Shown here in pieces: positions 6,540 to 12,858 of a stretch of 16,872 bases of DNA (positions are counted from its first letter, which is position 1; each line of letters opens with the position of its first letter). The notes below the pieces were generated by a model. It had not been told where the DNA came from and ran no database searches. It saw only the letters and a program-made list of their open reading frames with translations. The position numbers and the translations under genes are program-made. The DNA lies in assembly GCA_046496745.1 (NCBI GenBank), contig JAWOGQ010000069.1, forward strand, positions 1 through 16,872, written 5' to 3'. This DNA comes from JBNJGT01 sp046496745 (GTDB taxonomy: Archaea; Nanobdellota; Nanobdellia; Woesearchaeales; JACJVW01).

Positions 6540-6574
6540 ATTTACCCCTTTTTATATGATTCAGAAGAGTTATA

Positions 6575-6584
6575 TTTTATAAAA
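6575..6584 (-). promoter_or_regulatory. TATA-like box of the DPF-repeat/lspA operon
   Basis: TTTTATAAAA (palindromic), centred about 40 nt before the ATG at 6539. With the usual 27-nt spacing this gives a leader of about 13 nt that includes the GGGGT site. Confidence 0.45.
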
Positions 6585-6630
6585 TTTTGCTTTTTGGTTG
6601 CGTGTTGCGTGGTCCTTTTTATTGAAAAAA

Positions 6631-6637
6631 TATAAAA
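6631..6637 (+). promoter_or_regulatory. TATA-like box of the exported lectin-like protein gene
   Basis: TATAAAA preceded by GAAAAAA, centred 27 nt before the ATG at 6661. This predicts a leaderless mRNA. Confidence 0.6.
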
Positions 6638-6660
6638 AGACATAGCCCCAAAAAGTACTC

Positions 6661-7740
6661 ATGAAAACTCATCTATTCTTGCTGCTGCTGATCCCTCTTG
6701 TATGCGGGGATATCCATGAAGAATTTAATAACAAGGAAACCTTTGATCTGGAAGGAATAACATATGAGATACGTTACATTCCTGATCAAGATATTGATCT
6801 TTTACAGATAGTAAGCAAGTTCGGGAAGATTGTCCTTTCAGAGGATGAATGCGAGCAATACGGGCAATACAACTTCTGTTTTGAGAGATGGGTCCCTAAA
6901 CTGGAAGACATGGATACCGAGATACCTGAACTATTACGTGACAAGGTTGAGATAAAAGTCACCAAGACATGTGACGAGGATTGCATAGGGATTGCAGCGC
7001 ATTGCCGTTTTGATGAGGATTGTGATATGCCTTTCTGCGTCCACGGGATTTGCGCTTCTGCCAGGCACATCTGTGGTGATGGGTATTGTGACAATGATGA
7101 GGAATGCGTTGCTGATTGTTCATATACTGTCAAAAATGCAAGTCACTTTGTTATACCCAGCAATCTGGACTGGATAGAGATACCTGTTGAGAATGGGAAT
7201 TACTCTGTCATTGTAAAAGGAACATATGAGATGGATGAGAATCATCGCGCGGTGAGTGCAGAAGGGATAGATGAGCCAGGTTACCCGCGTGAAGAGCTTC
7301 CTAAGGGAGCCCTTATTGCAAAACTATGCGGTAGTTATATGGTTGTGAATTCAACTCTGGAGATAAACAATTGTAATCTGCAGATGAGGGTGAATGAAAA
7401 AAGGCTTTTTGATAATAAGGGAAACTTCACTGTGGAACTCAAAGGATCGGATAGTTCAGGAAACAATACAGGTGTCTCGGATACAGGTTCAGTAGGGGCA
7501 TCAGAAAATAATTCAAAGGAAGGCGAGATCCAGAATCCAGAGAATAATCCAGAGAATAATCTGAAGGAGGATGCAAGAGACAGTCCAGAAGATGCTTCAC
7601 TCAATGACCAGAATCATGAGAGCCAGGGTCAAAACCTAGTTGATCCATTAAGCCAGTATTATCTTGAGATCATATTTCTCGTAATTATCTTAACAGGGTT
7701 TATTGCATTCATAGTTTATATGATCAAGAGATTATTTTGA
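6661..7740 (+). CDS. Exported Cys-rich protein with PA-IL/LecA-like domain and C-terminal membrane anchor
   Basis: 359 residues. Residues 1-16 form a signal peptide (hydrophobic LFLLLLIPLVCG). Residues 104-153 hold ten Cys in close spacing (104, 108, 115, 121, 126, 131, 138, 143, 149, 153), including CGDGYCDNDEECVADC, a small disulfide-rich module. Residues about 165-262 resemble the PA-IL (LecA) galactose-binding beta-sandwich: SAEGIDEPGY, then PKGALIAKL (214-222), then LQMRVNEKRLFDNKGNFTVE, which matches the family's 'GALIgkI ... L.l.vND....DN.G.f.V' pattern. A low-complexity linker rich in Asn, Glu and Ser follows (263-330), then a membrane segment (about 334-355) and KRLF. It has several N-x-S/T sequons. 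It is probably a surface protein with its bulk outside. The lectin call is by motif memory. The 3' end overlaps the exchanger gene by 17 nt. Confidence 0.85.
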   Translation: MKTHLFLLLLIPLVCGDIHEEFNNKETFDLEGITYEIRYIPDQDIDLLQIVSKFGKIVLSEDECEQYGQYNFCFERWVPKLEDMDTEIPELLRDKVEIKVTKTCDEDCIGIAAHCRFDEDCDMPFCVHGICASARHICGDGYCDNDEECVADCSYTVKNASHFVIPSNLDWIEIPVENGNYSVIVKGTYEMDENHRAVSAEGIDEPGYPREELPKGALIAKLCGSYMVVNSTLEINNCNLQMRVNEKRLFDNKGNFTVELKGSDSSGNNTGVSDTGSVGASENNSKEGEIQNPENNPENNLKEDARDSPEDASLNDQNHESQGQNLVDPLSQYYLEIIFLVIILTGFIAFIVYMIKRLF

Positions 7741-7743
7741 TCA
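7721..7743. terminator. Perfect inverted repeat at the convergent junction
   Basis: TGATCAA (7721-7727) and TTGATCA (7737-7743) form a 7-bp stem with a 9-nt loop. The right arm includes the TGA stop of the plus-strand gene (7738-7740), and the left arm covers the last codons and stop of the exchanger gene on the minus strand. No strong T tract follows, so a terminator role is only possible. Confidence 0.35.
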
Positions 7744-8638
7744 GGAACACAACATAGAACAAAAGGAGAAGGTATCCTTCCCATCGGGTCATCTTGCGAT
7801 CCTGGGTCATGAAAAAATAAAGCACTGTTGCCATGAGCATTACAGGGAGAGAGAAGTAAAGCATTTCTTCTGTTATAATCAATGTGGAGAAAAGCGCGGG
7901 GATACCCATGACTGCAAGGGTGTTAAAGATATTTGAACCCAATACATTCCCAACAGCAATCTCAGGGTTTCCTTTGCGGGCAGCCTGGAATGTTACCATG
8001 AGTTCAGGCAAAGATGTGCCAAGGGCAATCGCAGAGACTGCAATCAATTCTGTTCCGATCTGGAATATCCGGGATATTTGTATCACAGATTCAATTGTGA
8101 AATGGGCGCCTAAGAATATGAACACACCGCTTACTATCAGTATGATGGTCTCCTTAAGTGGTTGACCATCTTTCTTTTCTGCCTCTATCCCCTCGGTCTG
8201 GAAGGTATATGCCAGGTATATTACAAGAGCGATTAGTGATAAGATACCTTCCATGGCTGTGAACTGCCCGTCCCAGGCAAAGATTGTCAGAAGAAAAGCA
8301 GAGCCTACCAATAAGGGAAGGTCCACATCAAGGATACGGTGCTTTATCTTAAAGTTTTTTCCAATGACTGCTGCAGCACCTAAAACAAGGAAGATGTTTG
8401 CTATGTTTGAACCCACCGCATTTCCGAATACTATCTCTGATGAACCTTTATAGACCGCAAAAAGGGAAGAGATAAGCTCAGGAAGGGATGTACCTACTGC
8501 AACAATTGTGACGCCTACAATAAATGAGGGTATACCAAAATGAATACCTAATCTCTCTGCTGATTCCGTGAAATAATCAGAGGACTTGACAAGGGCTGCA
8601 AGACTGGCTACAAAGACTAGTATCCATAGGAGTTCCAT
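7724..8638 (-). CDS. Sodium/calcium exchanger of the CaCA superfamily
   Basis: A 304-residue membrane antiporter of the Ca2+:cation family, the same size class as archaeal NCX_Mj (about 300). It has ten hydrophobic segments and two inverted alpha repeats: GTSLPELISS (49-58) with GNAVGSNIAN (72-81), and GTSLPELMVT (207-216) with GNVLGSNIFN (230-239). E54 and E212 match the ion-binding glutamates. It should exchange Na+ (or H+) for Ca2+ across the cytoplasmic membrane. A central hydrophilic loop lies around residues 148-163. The start at 8638 has its own TATA-like box that overlaps the stop region of the upstream DUF362 gene, so it is transcribed at least partly on its own. Confidence 0.95.
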   Translation of the reverse strand: MELLWILVFVASLAALVKSSDYFTESAERLGIHFGIPSFIVGVTIVAVGTSLPELISSLFAVYKGSSEIVFGNAVGSNIANIFLVLGAAAVIGKNFKIKHRILDVDLPLLVGSAFLLTIFAWDGQFTAMEGILSLIALVIYLAYTFQTEGIEAEKKDGQPLKETIILIVSGVFIFLGAHFTIESVIQISRIFQIGTELIAVSAIALGTSLPELMVTFQAARKGNPEIAVGNVLGSNIFNTLAVMGIPALFSTLIITEEMLYFSLPVMLMATVLYFFMTQDRKMTRWEGYLLLLFYVVFLIKIIS

Positions 8639-8661
8639 AAGAGAAAAATTAATGACTGGGA

Positions 8662-8668
8662 TTTATAA
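8662..8668 (-). promoter_or_regulatory. TATA-like box of the Na+/Ca2+ exchanger gene
   Basis: TTATAAA on the minus strand, centred 27 nt before the ATG at 8638. It overlaps the TAA stop of the upstream gene. Confidence 0.55.
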
Positions 8669-9670
8669 TGTTTTCTCTAAGTCATAGACCCGTGAACCCA
8701 TACCCATCTTTTCTGCATGAGCTATTATGCCTGTACCATCCACACCAGTAACTTCCTTGAATACATCTTTTCCGTTTGCTTCGAAAAGGAGATCATAGGC
8801 TGCCTGATCGATTGCAACTGGGTCTGTAGAGGCTATCACTCCAACATCCTCTGCAATGATCTCTGAATCACTCAGGCAATCACAATCACGGGTTATATTT
8901 GTTATGAATGTGACATAGACACAAGACTTGCCTTTCACACATCCTGCGGCGTATTCTGCACATCTTTCCTGGGCTTCTTGAGAGGTTGCTCCATGCCAGG
9001 GAACCTTGATTGTGCCATAAGGGCAGACAGATATGCATTTTGCACATCCTATGCAGTTATCGTTGATATGGGCCTTTTCATCTATGTCTATTGCTTCTGC
9101 GGCACAATTGTCACGGCAGATACCGCATCCTATGCAATCATCACCTATGACAGGCACGATCTTGGAGTGCATTGCAAGCTTTCCTGCGCGGGATCCTCCG
9201 CCCATGCCCAGGTTCTTGAGTGAACCACCAAAACCAAAAAGGATATGGCCTTTGAAATGTGATATCACAACCATGGACTCCACATCAGAGATCTTTTTTC
9301 CAATCAGGACTTCCCTGAAATGATTGCCGTCCACACTTACTTTCTCCTCGTCATCTCCATTCTCTCCATCAGCTATGACTATAGGAAGATTTAATGAGCC
9401 AAACCCGTGCTTTTTTGCGATTTTAACGTGATCTGTCGCATTGATTCGCATACCCCTGTACAAGGTATTAGTGTCTGTAAGGAATGGCTCCTTGTCTTTT
9501 ACAAGATCAATAACGGGCTTGATGTTCTCTGGAGGCACGAAACGGGAATTTCCTTTCTCTCCGAAATGTGTCTTTATCGCTACTGGGCTCTTAAGATCCT
9601 TGATCGCTTTTTGTGTGATTGTCTTGATCGCAGAATCAGATATTGTTCCTGAAAAATATACGGTTGCCAT
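8663..9670 (-). CDS. DUF362 protein with two [4Fe-4S] ferredoxin motifs
   Basis: 335 residues of the DUF362 family (PF04015) with an inserted 2x[4Fe-4S] ferredoxin domain at about 176-222. The first cluster ligands are C179, C182, C185 and C189, the second C206, C209, C212 and C216 (CIGCAKCISVCPYG). The DUF362 core before and after includes KTHFGEKGN (33-41), FKGHILFGFGGSLKNLGMG (139-157) and ASTDPVAIDQAAYDL (C-terminal). A third Cys-rich stretch follows the ferredoxin domain (CAEYAAGCVKGKSC and CDCLSD), which may hold further metal. The biochemical role of the family is unknown; it looks like a cytoplasmic redox protein. The start is supported by a TATA-like box about 29.5 nt upstream. The gene is complete. 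Confidence 0.93.
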   Translation of the reverse strand: MATVYFSGTISDSAIKTITQKAIKDLKSPVAIKTHFGEKGNSRFVPPENIKPVIDLVKDKEPFLTDTNTLYRGMRINATDHVKIAKKHGFGSLNLPIVIADGENGDDEEKVSVDGNHFREVLIGKKISDVESMVVISHFKGHILFGFGGSLKNLGMGGGSRAGKLAMHSKIVPVIGDDCIGCGICRDNCAAEAIDIDEKAHINDNCIGCAKCISVCPYGTIKVPWHGATSQEAQERCAEYAAGCVKGKSCVYVTFITNITRDCDCLSDSEIIAEDVGVIASTDPVAIDQAAYDLLFEANGKDVFKEVTGVDGTGIIAHAEKMGMGSRVYDLEKTL

Positions 9671-9696
9671 GATATTAATGAAAAATAGAGGATTAC

Positions 9697-9702
9697 TTAA
9701 AT
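9697..9702 (-). promoter_or_regulatory. TATA-like box of the DUF362 gene
   Basis: ATTTAA within AAAATTTAAGT on the minus strand, centred about 29.5 nt before the ATG at 9670. It lies in the 39-nt gap after the TPR gene. Confidence 0.45.
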
Positions 9703-9709
9703 TTTAGGA

Positions 9710-10339
9710 TTAAAGATCCTTAAGTGCTTTTTTTATCTCCTGTACCAGGCAGGGGATGTCTGAACCGGTATTGATTATCCATTCCAGTGCATTATTGAGA
9801 TGCAGGCGTGCTAGTGTAGTGTTACCCTGGCTCTTGTAGATATATCCCAAACCTATGTGAGCAAGTACTGATTCGGGGTCATTATCAAGTATTGTATTGT
9901 ACAAGTCTATTGCTTTCTCATATTCATTTGCAAGTTCCAGCTCCTTACCATATAGTTCAAGAAAATAAGGGTATTCTTCCATTGTCTCGAGGATATAATC
10001 TATCTTCTCATCATGCTCAAGTGCCATGAACTCATGCTCCCGGGATAGAAGGATCATATCATCTTTTTCCTCTTCCTCAAGGTTCTCTATATTCAATACT
10101 TCTCCAATATATGTTTTCTTGTTCTTTACATGAGAAAGATACTCCTGCATGAAAGCGTGTATATCATGATCAGATAAACCCAACTCTTCCATGGCAGAAT
10201 TCAGAGTGCTCTTTATCCGATACCTCAGATAAGAATCATGTCCCCTGAAAGCATTGAGAATGTCCTTTTGAGAGATATTCTCCTTATGTGCTACTGCCCT
10301 GATTGTTGATTCTACTGCGGATTTTATGTCCTGATTCAT
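9710..10339 (-). CDS. TPR-repeat protein
   Basis: 209 residues, all helical and acidic. The C-terminal part has two tetratricopeptide repeats (about 123-156 and 157-190), with the typical ELYGKELELANEYEKAIDLY and LAHIGLGYIYKSQGNTTLAR patterns. The N-terminal 75 residues form another helical region without a known domain, and 85-120 is very acidic. TPRs act as protein-interaction scaffolds, and the partner is unknown. The ATG shares an ATGA with the stop of the OB-HD gene (4-nt overlap), and no promoter is visible between them, so the two are translationally coupled and may work together. No SD match is obvious. Confidence 0.85.
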   Translation of the reverse strand: MNQDIKSAVESTIRAVAHKENISQKDILNAFRGHDSYLRYRIKSTLNSAMEELGLSDHDIHAFMQEYLSHVKNKKTYIGEVLNIENLEEEEKDDMILLSREHEFMALEHDEKIDYILETMEEYPYFLELYGKELELANEYEKAIDLYNTILDNDPESVLAHIGLGYIYKSQGNTTLARLHLNNALEWIINTGSDIPCLVQEIKKALKDL

Positions 10340-11127
10340 TTTAGGTGTCCTCTTTTATCACTAATAGAATCTGAGACCTGGATATCGCATATGCGTGCGC
10401 TAACAAGGACTGCAGCTTCAGGAAATTTTCCTTTGCGGGCTATTGCCATGTGATTCAGTTTGAGTGCAAGTTCATGAGGGATGTTATCAATATGCTTTTG
10501 GATGATTCTATCTGCCAGAACAGAGTGTCCAAGCAATCCCCCTTCTTCACTCAATTCAGGGATTCCTTTAAGGTCGTAGGCTACTGCACGGCCTAGTCCT
10601 GATAAGACAGAACCTGCACGAATCAGGTCGCAATCAAGGGATTCCCTTTTTGCTATTGTAAGGGAGAGGTTCATCACGTTGAGTGTATGTTCAAGAAGGC
10701 CGCTGCGATAGTTGTAATAATGGATGCTTGCAGGCGCGCGGCTGAAACGGTCCATCAGATCATCATCCATGATGGTGTGCATGAAATCCCTTATCTGCTT
10801 ATTCCCGATTGCCTCCAGGGCTTCACGAAGTTCTGAAAGCATTTCTTCCCTATCCCTTCTTGAGGAAGGAAGAAACTCATCAACAGGACCTTCGCCTTTC
10901 TTGAGAGAATGTATTATCAACTGGTTCCCGAACTCAGGGTGTTCCCTAAGAACACCTTCGATTGATACAACCATCCCGCGCTCAGGCTGCATCTCAAGCT
11001 TTGCAGGCTCCCAACAGATGCCTGTCAAGGTATTATCCCGAGCTGCAAGCCTGAACTGGAGGAAATGACCTTCCTTTGATACAAAGGGTTTTTCTTCAAT
11101 CTCCAGAATAAGATAATCTTCCCCCAT
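10336..11127 (-). CDS. YhaM-like OB-fold/HD protein with a degenerate HD active site
   Basis: 263 residues with the layout of the YhaM 3'-5' exoribonuclease family: an N-terminal OB-fold (about 4-75), a linker, then an HD-type helical domain (about 95-255). The HD region aligns by eye through SGLLEHTLNVMNLS (142-155), GLLGHSVLADRII (197-209) and EAAVLVSARICDI (237-249). H147, H201 and H226 remain. But the defining HD pair of the LHDIGK motif is replaced by S176-G177 (VLSGLGR), and the last metal Asp (usually H.AD) is R245. Metal-dependent hydrolysis is therefore unlikely, and the protein may be a nucleic-acid-binding relic or regulator. It is flanked by xseB upstream and a coupled TPR gene downstream. 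A TATA-like box supports a leaderless start at 11127. Confidence 0.85.
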   Translation of the reverse strand: MGEDYLILEIEEKPFVSKEGHFLQFRLAARDNTLTGICWEPAKLEMQPERGMVVSIEGVLREHPEFGNQLIIHSLKKGEGPVDEFLPSSRRDREEMLSELREALEAIGNKQIRDFMHTIMDDDLMDRFSRAPASIHYYNYRSGLLEHTLNVMNLSLTIAKRESLDCDLIRAGSVLSGLGRAVAYDLKGIPELSEEGGLLGHSVLADRIIQKHIDNIPHELALKLNHMAIARKGKFPEAAVLVSARICDIQVSDSISDKRGHLK

Positions 11128-11149
11128 GGTAAACAGAACATATCCAGGA

Positions 11150-11157
11150 TTTATAAA
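11150..11157 (-). promoter_or_regulatory. TATA-like box of the OB-HD/TPR operon
   Basis: TTTATAAA, centred 26.5 nt before the ATG at 11127. It contains the TAA stop codon of xseB (11151-11153). Confidence 0.6.
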
Positions 11158-11327
11158 TCTTTGTCAGTCTTCTCTATGCGGGATTCTGCGTCTTCTAACT
11201 CTTTCCGGCAGCTTTTCACAAGTCTCATCCCTTCCTCATATGCTTCAAGGCTTTTGTCAAGGGGGAGGCCCTCTTCCAGCATCTGGACATACTCTTCAAG
11301 CTTTTTCATATTTTCCTCGAATGTCAT
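11151..11327 (-). CDS. xseB: Exodeoxyribonuclease VII small subunit
   Basis: 58 residues: starts MTFEENMKKLEEYVQMLEEG and continues with LPLDKSLEAYEEG and MRLVKSCRKELEDAESRIEK. This matches the XseB family (PF02609), a helical hairpin with the 'FEe.l..Le.iv..LE.g...Le.sl..yeeG..L...c...L..ae..i' pattern. The length is a little short of the bacterial norm (about 60-80) but covers the family. In the enzyme several XseB helices bind one XseA. The ATG overlaps the xseA stop in ATGA (4 nt), and a strong SD (GAGGTGAG) lies 3 nt upstream, fit for making more XseB than XseA. It is below the usual length cut-off of gene finders and could be missed. Confidence 0.93.
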   Translation of the reverse strand: MTFEENMKKLEEYVQMLEEGLPLDKSLEAYEEGMRLVKSCRKELEDAESRIEKTDKDL

Positions 11328-12487
11328 CTTCTCACCTCAGCCATTACCTCACCATCAAAGAATGCAAGGTTCACTATATCTTTATCATTAAGAGATTCAG
11401 CAGATACAAGTTCTTTGTCACGTGTCACCATGCAATAACCCCTTCGCAGGATGTTTTGTGGGTCCAGTGTCTTGAGCCTTGATTCCTGTGCTTTGAGCTG
11501 TTGTTCTTTTCCTTTAAGGGATGCATCCATGGCCCTTCTCATGCGGGCACCCAGGATATCAAGATATTGGCGGTGCGTGTTGATAATATCATGTGGCTTT
11601 TTCAGGACGGGCCGGGATAACAGGTCTGAGATATGCCTGCGCTTCTTATCAAGGGTTTCCTTTAGGTCTGTCATGAGCTGCAGCTTGTATTGGGACAGCT
11701 TGTTAAGGAGGTGTTCCTTGTCTGGTACTACTAATTCTGCAGCTGTGGAGGGGGTTGGAGCCCTGAGATCAGAAACAAAGTCTGCAATGGTAAAATCAGT
11801 CTCATGGCCAACTGCTGAGACAATAGGATATCTGCATCGGAATATTTCACGTGCCAGTTCCTCATCGTTGAATGACCAAAGATCTTCAAGGGAACCTCCG
11901 CCACGGGCAAGTATTATTATATCAGGATCGTAGGATTCCAGCTTGTGCAATGCAGAGATTATTGAATGGGCTGCCTGGGTTCCCTGGACAAGGGAGGGAG
12001 AGATGATGATATGTACTGGAGGATATCTGCGGGTTATGTTTGCGAGAAGGTCCTGCAAGGCAGCGCCCTGCTCTGTGGTTATTATCCCTATTCTTTCTGG
12101 AAAAGAAGGTAACTCTTTCTTGTTGCTTTCATCAAAAAGACCTTCAGCCTTAAGCTTCTCTTTTATCCGAAGGAATTCTTTATGCAGATCACCTACTCCA
12201 TCAGGATGGATGGATTGCACATTAAGCTGGTAGGAACCATAGGGCTTGAAGACTGAGATTGATGCATTGACTTTCACCCGCATACCATGGTCAAGGTTTC
12301 TCTCCTTGCACTTAAACATGACACATCTTATCTGGCTCTCATCATCCTTCAAGGTGAAATAGAGATTTCCGTTGCGATGGTAGGTGAGATTGGAGATCTC
12401 TCCTCTGACCCATATATCAGAGAGCCTTTCATCCTTCTCAAGAAGAGCCTTGAGATAGTCTGTGAGCATACCTACTGATAGAAGCAT
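11324..12487 (-). CDS. xseA: Exodeoxyribonuclease VII large subunit
   Basis: 387 residues: an N-terminal OB-fold for single-stranded DNA (about 5-95; NGNLYFTLKD at 39-48), then the catalytic domain and a long helical tail (about 255-345) where XseB binds. The catalytic motifs are intact: GIITTEQGAALQDLL (134-148), ILARGGGSLEDLWSFNDE (192-209), SAVGHETDFTIAD (224-236) and RAPTPSTAAELVVP (242-255). The enzyme degrades single-stranded DNA from both ends into oligonucleotides. Bacterial versions are often 400-450 residues, so this one is compact. ExoVII occurs only in some archaea, so lateral transfer is plausible, though the archaeal promoter shows it is settled. The start at 12487 has a TATA-like box 26 nt upstream, which favours it over the Met seven codons in. 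Confidence 0.97.
   Translation of the reverse strand: MLLSVGMLTDYLKALLEKDERLSDIWVRGEISNLTYHRNGNLYFTLKDDESQIRCVMFKCKERNLDHGMRVKVNASISVFKPYGSYQLNVQSIHPDGVGDLHKEFLRIKEKLKAEGLFDESNKKELPSFPERIGIITTEQGAALQDLLANITRRYPPVHIIISPSLVQGTQAAHSIISALHKLESYDPDIIILARGGGSLEDLWSFNDEELAREIFRCRYPIVSAVGHETDFTIADFVSDLRAPTPSTAAELVVPDKEHLLNKLSQYKLQLMTDLKETLDKKRRHISDLLSRPVLKKPHDIINTHRQYLDILGARMRRAMDASLKGKEQQLKAQESRLKTLDPQNILRRGYCMVTRDKELVSAESLNDKDIVNLAFFDGEVMAEVRR
11331..11338 (-). promoter_or_regulatory. Shine-Dalgarno site of xseB
   Basis: GAGGTGAG inside the 3' end of xseA, followed by AAG and the ATG at 11327. The same GGTGA core precedes enolase and the Met-rich gene. Confidence 0.7.
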
Positions 12488-12509
12488 CCAGAAAAAGAGA
12501 TAATTAAAC

Positions 12510-12516
12510 TATAAAA
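12510..12516 (-). promoter_or_regulatory. TATA-like box of the xseAB operon
   Basis: TTTTATA on the minus strand, centred 26 nt before the ATG at 12487. It lies in the 31-nt gap after the Met-rich gene and predicts a leaderless xseA. Confidence 0.55.
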
Positions 12517-12518
12517 AA

Positions 12519-12812
12519 CTATATGTTGGCCTGCATCATGATCATGTAATTCATCATGTGTCGCATGATCATCTTCTGACGGTCACTTTCCATGTCCATG
12601 TCAATCATTACCTCTTCCATGGCACGCATCATCTGTTCCATGAGATCAATATACTGACCGTCCATGTCACGCTCTTTTAGCATTTCAAGATTACTCTTCA
12701 TGCTCCCTGCCATATTATAAAGTTCATCAACCATGGGTATATCCTGACGTGCCTGAGTAATGTTCAACATGTTCTCCGTCATGCCAAGCATCCAATCAAT
12801 CTTCTCGTTCAT
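12519..12812 (-). CDS. Small methionine-rich helical protein
   Basis: 97 residues, about 23 of them Met, concentrated in the C-terminal half (for example MEQMMRAMEEVMIDMDMES and MRHMMNYMIMM). It is probably all helical, amphipathic and soluble. No Cys, and only one His (H94 or nearby). No family is recognised. Met clusters occur in copper-handling proteins and in signal-recognition M domains, but without a signal peptide or other ligands neither is supported. The frame extends to a GTG at 12821, but that GTG is part of a strong SD (GAGGTGATT, 12816-12824) placed for the ATG at 12812, so I chose the ATG. A TATA-like box at 12853-12858 gives a leader of about 17 nt. Confidence 0.8.
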   Translation of the reverse strand: MNEKIDWMLGMTENMLNITQARQDIPMVDELYNMAGSMKSNLEMLKERDMDGQYIDLMEQMMRAMEEVMIDMDMESDRQKMIMRHMMNYMIMMQANI

Positions 12813-12815
12813 TAG

Positions 12816-12824
12816 AATCACCTC
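12816..12824 (-). promoter_or_regulatory. Shine-Dalgarno site of the Met-rich gene
   Basis: GAGGTGATT immediately upstream of the ATG at 12812. It decides the start, because the alternative GTG at 12821 lies within it. Confidence 0.75.
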
Positions 12825-12852
12825 TTTAAAGGATATGTTAGAAATGGCAGTA

Positions 12853-12858
12853 TTTAAA
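12853..12858 (-). promoter_or_regulatory. TATA-like box of the Met-rich gene
   Basis: TTTAAA on the minus strand, overlapping the stop region of the methyltransferase gene. It predicts transcription from about 12829 and a leader of about 17 nt that holds the SD site. Confidence 0.5.

Noticed and set aside
5922..6635. Long plus-strand open frame (237 codons) across the DPF-repeat gene
   Set aside because: The repeated DNA keeps several frames open by chance. The minus frame at 5688-6539 has the coherent DPF repeats, a coiled coil, an SD-like site and coupling to lspA.
6661..6710. Lipobox at the signal peptide of the exported lectin-like protein, as an LspA substrate
   Set aside because: The Cys is C15 in IPLVCG, with Val at -1 where Gly, Ala or Ser is required, so it does not fit the consensus.
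12519..12821. GTG start at 12821 for the Met-rich gene
   Set aside because: The GTG belongs to the SD sequence GAGGTGATT that serves the ATG at 12812.
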